From the IMG/VR virus record IMGVR_UViG_3300034356_001753, positions 1 to 23,571 of that record: a stretch of 23,571 nucleotides of DNA; one strand, given 5' to 3'. The DNA comes from a virus. A program made the position numbers and the translations under genes. The notes beneath the pieces are model-generated. The model was not told the origin of the DNA, made no database searches, and worked only from the letters and a program-made list of their open reading frames with translations. This document shows positions 20,467-23,571 of this stretch, in pieces. Positions within the stretch are counted from its first letter, which is position 1; each line of letters begins with the position of its first letter.

Positions 20467-21843
20467 TTAGCGGAAGATGGATACCATTACGGGGTCTGCG
20501 TCAAACACACCACCAACTGAAACTGCTGCAAATGTCGCTGTAAATCGAAAACTACCTGCAAGCCTTGTTGCAGTAGAGTACCCACTTATGGAGTACGCGC
20601 CAGAGGTGTTTGGGGTACTTCCATTCCCGAGTGCTCCAGTTGCAGCATAATTCGCATCAGGCAGCGCAGTCGTGAAGTTCACCGTGTAATCGCCAGTCCC
20701 GTTATCCGTGATGCTCGACACGTTCCCACTCGCACGGATCGCCACAGTGCCAGTACCATTGAAGTTCACCCATGCGCGGCAAGCGTAGATTGGGGCAGAA
20801 CCCGATGCGTTTAGCGCCGCCTTAATGTCAGGCGACAGCGCCAATCCACCATAACCCTGAATCTTGCTTGGAGCCGATGCCCATGTCCCCGCCGTTGATT
20901 GGGTGCTTTCAACAAAACCAACCACTCGGAAAGGAACGTTCGTTCGTGCTGTGGTCGAATAAACCACCGTGGCACTGTCTGAAGCCGTGTCCAGAACCGT
21001 AGTGCTAATCAAAGCCGATTCGTCCAAGGTGACCGAACTATTGCACACAGCAATCTCAACCGTTCCAGCGTTGTCAATCGCAAGAATCATCACCCGAGAC
21101 AAAACAGCGTTTGTAGTCCCCAAAGTAGCACCGGATGGAACCACAGCACTGATAGCCGACCCAATGTTGCGGGTAGTTACAACACCACTTCCAAGCGTAG
21201 CAGACCGGAAATCAAGGGCTGTCGGGTTTAGAGTAACCGTCAAGGCATTAGACGCAACCGAAGCCGTCACAGGCTCAATCTTGCTCGTTTGAGCAATGGC
21301 GTTACCTTTTTGGTAAGCAACCACAATCCACTTATCAGCCGTTCCCAAAGTAGCGCCTGGAATCACAATCAGCGAGTCACCAGCCGCAGTCGTGATGTTT
21401 GCATTGCCGGGTAGAACCAATGTGCTTGAGTTTGTAAGCGTCACAGCGCCCTCAAACGTGAGGAACCTTGGCCCTCTAAAGTTGCTGCCGAACGAGGTGA
21501 TCGTGGTCGTGCCAGTCACCCGAAGGAAGCTAGTATTTTGAACGCCAATGTCGGTTGTCGCAGCAGAGGCAATGTCAGCCTGAGTGCTTGCACCAAAAAG
21601 CTGTGCCCATGTCGCTGCATCAGTCGTTGCAGTGCCAGCGGCTAGGTTCGTGATCTTATAGTTGGCAAGGTTCAAATTTCCCAACATGGGACTTTGCCCA
21701 TCACGACTCACGGACTGCGTAAGGGCCGCTGAAATATCGTTTAACAGCGCGTTCCAGTCACCAGCCGTAGCAAGCACCCCGTTTATTCCAGGACGCCATG
21801 AACTGTTGTTTGGTAAAAACTCTCCAGAACCATTGCGAGGCAT
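20467..21843 (-). CDS. Tail fibre (receptor-binding) protein
   Basis: The N-terminus (NNSSWRPGINGVLATAGDWN, then LNLANYKITNLAAGTATTDAAT) matches the attachment and 'keep in place' repeats common to fibres of many phages. The middle is beta-rich with Thr/Ala repeats. The C-terminal 110 residues (ACRAWVNFNGTGTVAIRASG, SSITDNGTGDYTVNFTTALP) form a receptor-binding tip type shared by many fibres. At 458 aa it is a short fibre. AAGGAAG precedes the ATG by 5 bases. It heads the tail-fibre and lysis operon. Confidence 0.88.
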   Translation of the reverse strand: MPRNGSGEFLPNNSSWRPGINGVLATAGDWNALLNDISAALTQSVSRDGQSPMLGNLNLANYKITNLAAGTATTDAATWAQLFGASTQADIASAATTDIGVQNTSFLRVTGTTTITSFGSNFRGPRFLTFEGAVTLTNSSTLVLPGNANITTAAGDSLIVIPGATLGTADKWIVVAYQKGNAIAQTSKIEPVTASVASNALTVTLNPTALDFRSATLGSGVVTTRNIGSAISAVVPSGATLGTTNAVLSRVMILAIDNAGTVEIAVCNSSVTLDESALISTTVLDTASDSATVVYSTTARTNVPFRVVGFVESTQSTAGTWASAPSKIQGYGGLALSPDIKAALNASGSAPIYACRAWVNFNGTGTVAIRASGNVSSITDNGTGDYTVNFTTALPDANYAATGALGNGSTPNTSGAYSISGYSTATRLAGSFRFTATFAAVSVGGVFDADPVMVSIFR

Positions 21844-21913
21844 CTTGCTTCCTTAAAAACTGATTCCCTACATTTTACCGCTTTAAATCTTTTTTTACCA
21901 TACTCACACAAGC

Positions 21914-21961
21914 GCAAAAATCTGTTGTATAGTAGAGTCCTCATCAACAGGAGAAACCATG
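21914..21961 (+). promoter_or_regulatory. Third repeated early promoter (exported-protein gene)
   Basis: GCAAAA, 8 bases, TATAGT (21928-21933) with TGTTG before the -10, then AGAGTCCTCATCAACAGGAG, leading to the ATG at 21959. It is a variant of the cassettes at 14654-14700 and 16477-16524. The opposing tail-fibre start is at 21843, leaving a 115-base intergenic region with no clear minus-strand promoter. Confidence 0.6.
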
Positions 21962-22324
21962 AAAACCTTAGCCTTCATTCTTGCCTTTTTTGCCTCTTTT
22001 GCTGCTCATGCTGAGTGGTTTGAACTGACCACATCAGGCGATAACATGACCACCTATTCTTACAAAATGGGTAGTTTAAAAAAGTCAAAAACAGACGCTC
22101 AAATCATCATCAGGGCCGAACACAACAACGGAGATAATCCAGACTTTCGCATCATCCGTATGACTGAGACAGACTGCCAAAACGAGTTTGGCGTTGTGCG
22201 CTTTTTTGACACATCAAACACTTTGCTGTTTTCCCACGCATACGTCAGGAACGGAGGCACTGTCGCTCAGTATCTTGGCGATTTTGTCTGTGAGTTGCGT
22301 AAAGACAAAAAAGGCATGATTTAA
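21959..22324 (+). CDS. Exported protein of unknown function (121 aa)
   Basis: A type I signal peptide (KTLAFILAFFASFAAHA) with cleavage predicted after A18 (AHA/EW). The mature 103 residues are beta-rich (WFELTTSGDNMTTYSYKMGSL, split) and have two cysteines (TDCQNEF, FVCELRK) that could bond. The layout resembles small periplasmic adhesin-E-like domain proteins, but this is not certain. It is isolated between divergent operons with its own early-type promoter, as a moron or accessory gene would be. Confidence 0.65.
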   Translation: MKTLAFILAFFASFAAHAEWFELTTSGDNMTTYSYKMGSLKKSKTDAQIIIRAEHNNGDNPDFRIIRMTETDCQNEFGVVRFFDTSNTLLFSHAYVRNGGTVAQYLGDFVCELRKDKKGMI

Positions 22325-22329
22325 GAGGC

Positions 22330-22357
22330 TTGACAGTCCTCGGGTTTTGTGCATAAT
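22330..22357 (+). promoter_or_regulatory. Strong sigma70-like promoter in gene-free stretch
   Basis: TTGACA (22330-22335), 16 bases, CATAAT (22352-22357). This is the best -35 match in the window. Transcription would begin near 22364, at the base of the first strong stem of the following RNA region. It is unlike the TGTTG-type promoters. Confidence 0.65.
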
Positions 22358-22363
22358 GTGGCT

Positions 22364-22760
22364 TGTCGATGCTGCCACATTGATGAACAACCAGGCCCCT
22401 TCGGTTCTGGCTCTCTGGGTTAAATCCCGAACGTGGCAGCGTGAGAGCAGGAACCCAAGGGGTTTGTGCTTTCTGGGGCTGAAACCGAAGTTTGTTCAGC
22501 ATAAAAAGCCACTTAGAAGGCTACCCAAAACCCCGACTGGTTTGAATGTGGGCGGGCCTAGCGGCATCAACTACGCATCAAACGAGAAGCGGTATAGGTG
22601 GGAAAGGGTCTGCAACACCGCGCAGATGGTTGGCGAAGATAGCGACCATGACCCGAACGGCTGTCGAGTGGCTATGTCCGCACTGGGTATTGCTTAAAGG
22701 CTTTTCTTCTTCACTGAGGAAAGGCTGAGTGACGCCGAACCGCTTGGGTTTTATAGATAG
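22364..22760 (+). ncRNA. Candidate structured noncoding RNA
   Basis: Bases 22325-22778 hold no convincing gene. Several stems appear along the predicted transcript: GCTGCCAC/GTGGCAGC (22371-22378, 22433-22440), CCAG/CTGG with a UUCG-containing loop (near 22391-22410), GGG/CCC around TTAAAT, GCTGAA/TTCAGC (22478-22483, 22495-22500), AGCC/GGCT (22507-22522), TCTGC/GCAGA (22609-22625), ATAGC/GCTAT enclosing GAC/GTC (22640s-22670s), and CACT/AGTG (near 22712-22731). It is headed by its own promoter and followed by an HNH endonuclease gene. No known RNA family was recognised. Confidence 0.4.
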
Positions 22761-22778
22761 TAGATAAAGGGGTAAATC

Positions 22779-23294
22779 ATGGAAATCACGCAAGACAAAT
22801 TAAAAGAGGCTTTGCACTACGATGCCGAAACTGGTGTTGTAACTTGGAGACAGGATCGCAAGTCAAATAAAGTCAAAGGTGAAATTGCCGGTTATTTATC
22901 TCCTTTTGATGGATATCGAAGAATACGCATCAACAACAATTTATATTTAGCGCATCGACTTATATGGGTCTATGTTATGGGCACATGGCCTAGTGAGCAC
23001 ATAGATCATGTTGATGGTGCTCGTGATAACAACAAATTTTCTAACTTGCGTCAGGCAACATCTAAACAAAATTGCGAGAACATTTGTATTGCAAAAAACA
23101 ACACATCTGGCTATCGCGGTGTTTATTTTGATAAATCTTGCAAAAAATGGAAAGCGGCTGTTCGTCACTACAAGCAACGATTCCATCTTGGCTATTTTGA
23201 AACTGCTGAAGAAGCAGGAAAAGCAGCCGCCGCCAAACGTGCAGAACTCTTTACCCACGACACGGGTCGCGATCAAGTGAATACTTTTGCCTGA
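22779..23294 (+). CDS. HNH homing endonuclease with AP2 domain
   Basis: Free-standing endonuclease of the HNH_3/AP2 type, a selfish element that cuts DNA and spreads by repair. The HNH core (about 58-100) has LAHRLIWVY, HIDHVDGARDNN with H77 and N84/N85, and FSNLRQATSKQN. The AP2 DNA-binding domain (about 107-155) has SGYRGVYFDKS and HLGYFETAEEAGKAAAAKRA. AAAGGGG is 6 bases before the ATG. It is more A+T-rich than neighbouring genes, consistent with separate origin. It is a free-standing gene here; no intron around it was demonstrated. Confidence 0.9.
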   Translation: MEITQDKLKEALHYDAETGVVTWRQDRKSNKVKGEIAGYLSPFDGYRRIRINNNLYLAHRLIWVYVMGTWPSEHIDHVDGARDNNKFSNLRQATSKQNCENICIAKNNTSGYRGVYFDKSCKKWKAAVRHYKQRFHLGYFETAEEAGKAAAAKRAELFTHDTGRDQVNTFA

Positions 23295-23324
23295 CTTGCT
23301 CCCGCCCTATCTTTATGAAACGAT

Positions 23325-23349
23325 ATAACCCTTAGTTTTTTTGGGTTAT
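23325..23349 (+). other. Hairpin after HNH gene
   Basis: ATAACCC (23325-23331) and GGGTTAT (23343-23349) with an 11-base T-rich loop. It has no T-run afterwards, so termination is doubtful; it may be a weak terminator or a translation-control stem just ahead of the next start. Confidence 0.45.
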
Positions 23350-23351
23350 GT

Positions 23352-23429
23352 ATGGATGAAGATAGTTTAAGAGTCGGGCTAATCGTAGCGTTTTGGGTCG
23401 CGGTGTTTTATTTGAGCAACAGAAAATAA
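23352..23429 (+). CDS. Tiny one-helix membrane peptide (25 aa)
   Basis: MDEDSLRVG is followed by a hydrophobic helix (LIVAFWVAVFYL) and SNRK. The frame lies immediately after the hairpin, with no clear ribosome site. It is supported only by composition and by the absence of any other gene here. Confidence 0.3.
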   Translation: MDEDSLRVGLIVAFWVAVFYLSNRK

Positions 23430-23430
23430 A

Positions 23431-23477
23431 AGCCCACGGCTACAAAATTGTGTTGTATGATGTGGGCTCTTAAGGAG
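23431..23477 (+). promoter_or_regulatory. Promoter flanked by inverted repeat
   Basis: ACAAAA (23442-23447), 8 bases, TATGAT (23456-23461) with TGTTG before the -10, the same layout as the other early cassettes. It lies between the arms AGCCCAC (23431-23437) and GTGGGCT (23462-23468). AAGGAG (23472-23477) then serves the gene at 23483. Confidence 0.5.
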
Positions 23478-23482
23478 TTGTC

Positions 23483-23571
23483 ATGGAATACTTAACATTA
23501 ATCGCAGTGTATCTAGCGTTTTTGTTTGGCGGCAAATGGATAGCCTTGCGAGAAATCAACAAACCAACGGG
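23483..23571 (+). CDS. Membrane protein fragment, cut by window end
   Basis: ATG with AAGGAG 5 bases upstream; 29 codons are visible. A hydrophobic start (YLTLIAVYLAFLFGG) then KWIALREINKPT suggests a short phage membrane protein. Promoter and ribosome site support it being real; the rest is outside the window. Confidence 0.6.
   Translation, partial: MEYLTLIAVYLAFLFGGKWIALREINKPT

Noticed and set aside
22371-22440. tRNA-like acceptor stem and GGGTTAAATCCC resembling a T arm
   Set aside because: An 8-bp closing stem is present, but the putative T stem does not pair next to it, the T loop lacks the expected C, there is no D arm, and the anticodon loop is the wrong size.
22347-22697. 116-codon open frame
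   Set aside because: It begins with TTG inside the promoter, has no ribosome site, and matches no protein pattern. It is more likely chance openness in an RNA-coding stretch.
22325-23294. Group I intron or IscB-type RNA with endonuclease
   Set aside because: No group I core motifs were seen, upstream gene ends with its own stop, and the protein is HNH/AP2, not IscB-like.

Overview
The window is part of a double-stranded DNA, lambda-style phage genome or prophage. The evidence is a terminase pair, a P22-like portal, tail proteins, a holin/endolysin/spanin cassette, NinB and NinG, a lambda-like O/helicase replication block and a Sak-type recombination operon. Strong AGGAG ribosome sites and an Rz/Rz1 pair point to a Gram-negative host. 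The overall flavour (small freshwater-type phage genes, tail-fibre tip type) suggests a betaproteobacterium such as a Burkholderiales member, but that is inference. No integrase, CI-type repressor, N or Q gene is visible here, so lifestyle cannot be decided.

Layout. (1) 1-8563, minus strand: late head/tail operon, in transcription order two small genes, TerS, TerL, a 60-aa protein, portal, three-helix membrane protein (holin-like), a second membrane protein, small proteins, and a 934-aa tail protein whose stop lies at position 11. It is headed by a good sigma70-type promoter (8996-9025) and a 240-base structured leader. (2) 9028-14259, minus: early replication/nin operon, in transcription order a 60-aa protein, O-like initiator, DnaB-like helicase, a string of small proteins, NinB and NinG. 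A cluster of AACCTT hexamers inside the O-like gene beside a purine-only tract resembles the lambda origin. (3) 14270-14700: control region with a leaderless Cro-like regulator gene (minus), an intrinsic terminator plus an extra hairpin between it and the replication genes, and TGTTG-repeat operators shared with the divergent plus-strand promoter. (4) 14698-18013, plus: pL-like early operon (unknown 98-aa protein, Sak/DUF1071 annealing protein, MazG-like protein, SSB-like protein, terminator), then a second promoter and seven tiny tightly overlapping genes with zinc-ribbon, membrane and HTH proteins. (5) 18095-21843, minus: tail fibre, three small fibre-linked proteins, lipoprotein, Rz with embedded Rz1, holin, endolysin, and a strong terminator. 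(6) 21959-23571, plus: accessory segment with an exported protein, a promoter-headed structured gene-free stretch, an HNH/AP2 homing endonuclease and small membrane peptides.

The logic mirrors lambda: divergent early promoters around a small regulator, O and helicase (P-like) with an origin inside O, nin genes, then a late promoter. Nearly all genes are joined by ATGA, TAATG or GTGA overlaps, indicating translational coupling. The most interesting features are the family of near-identical promoter/RBS cassettes with TGTTGTA motifs, the folded late leader, the possible origin, and the structured gene-free stretch next to the homing endonuclease.
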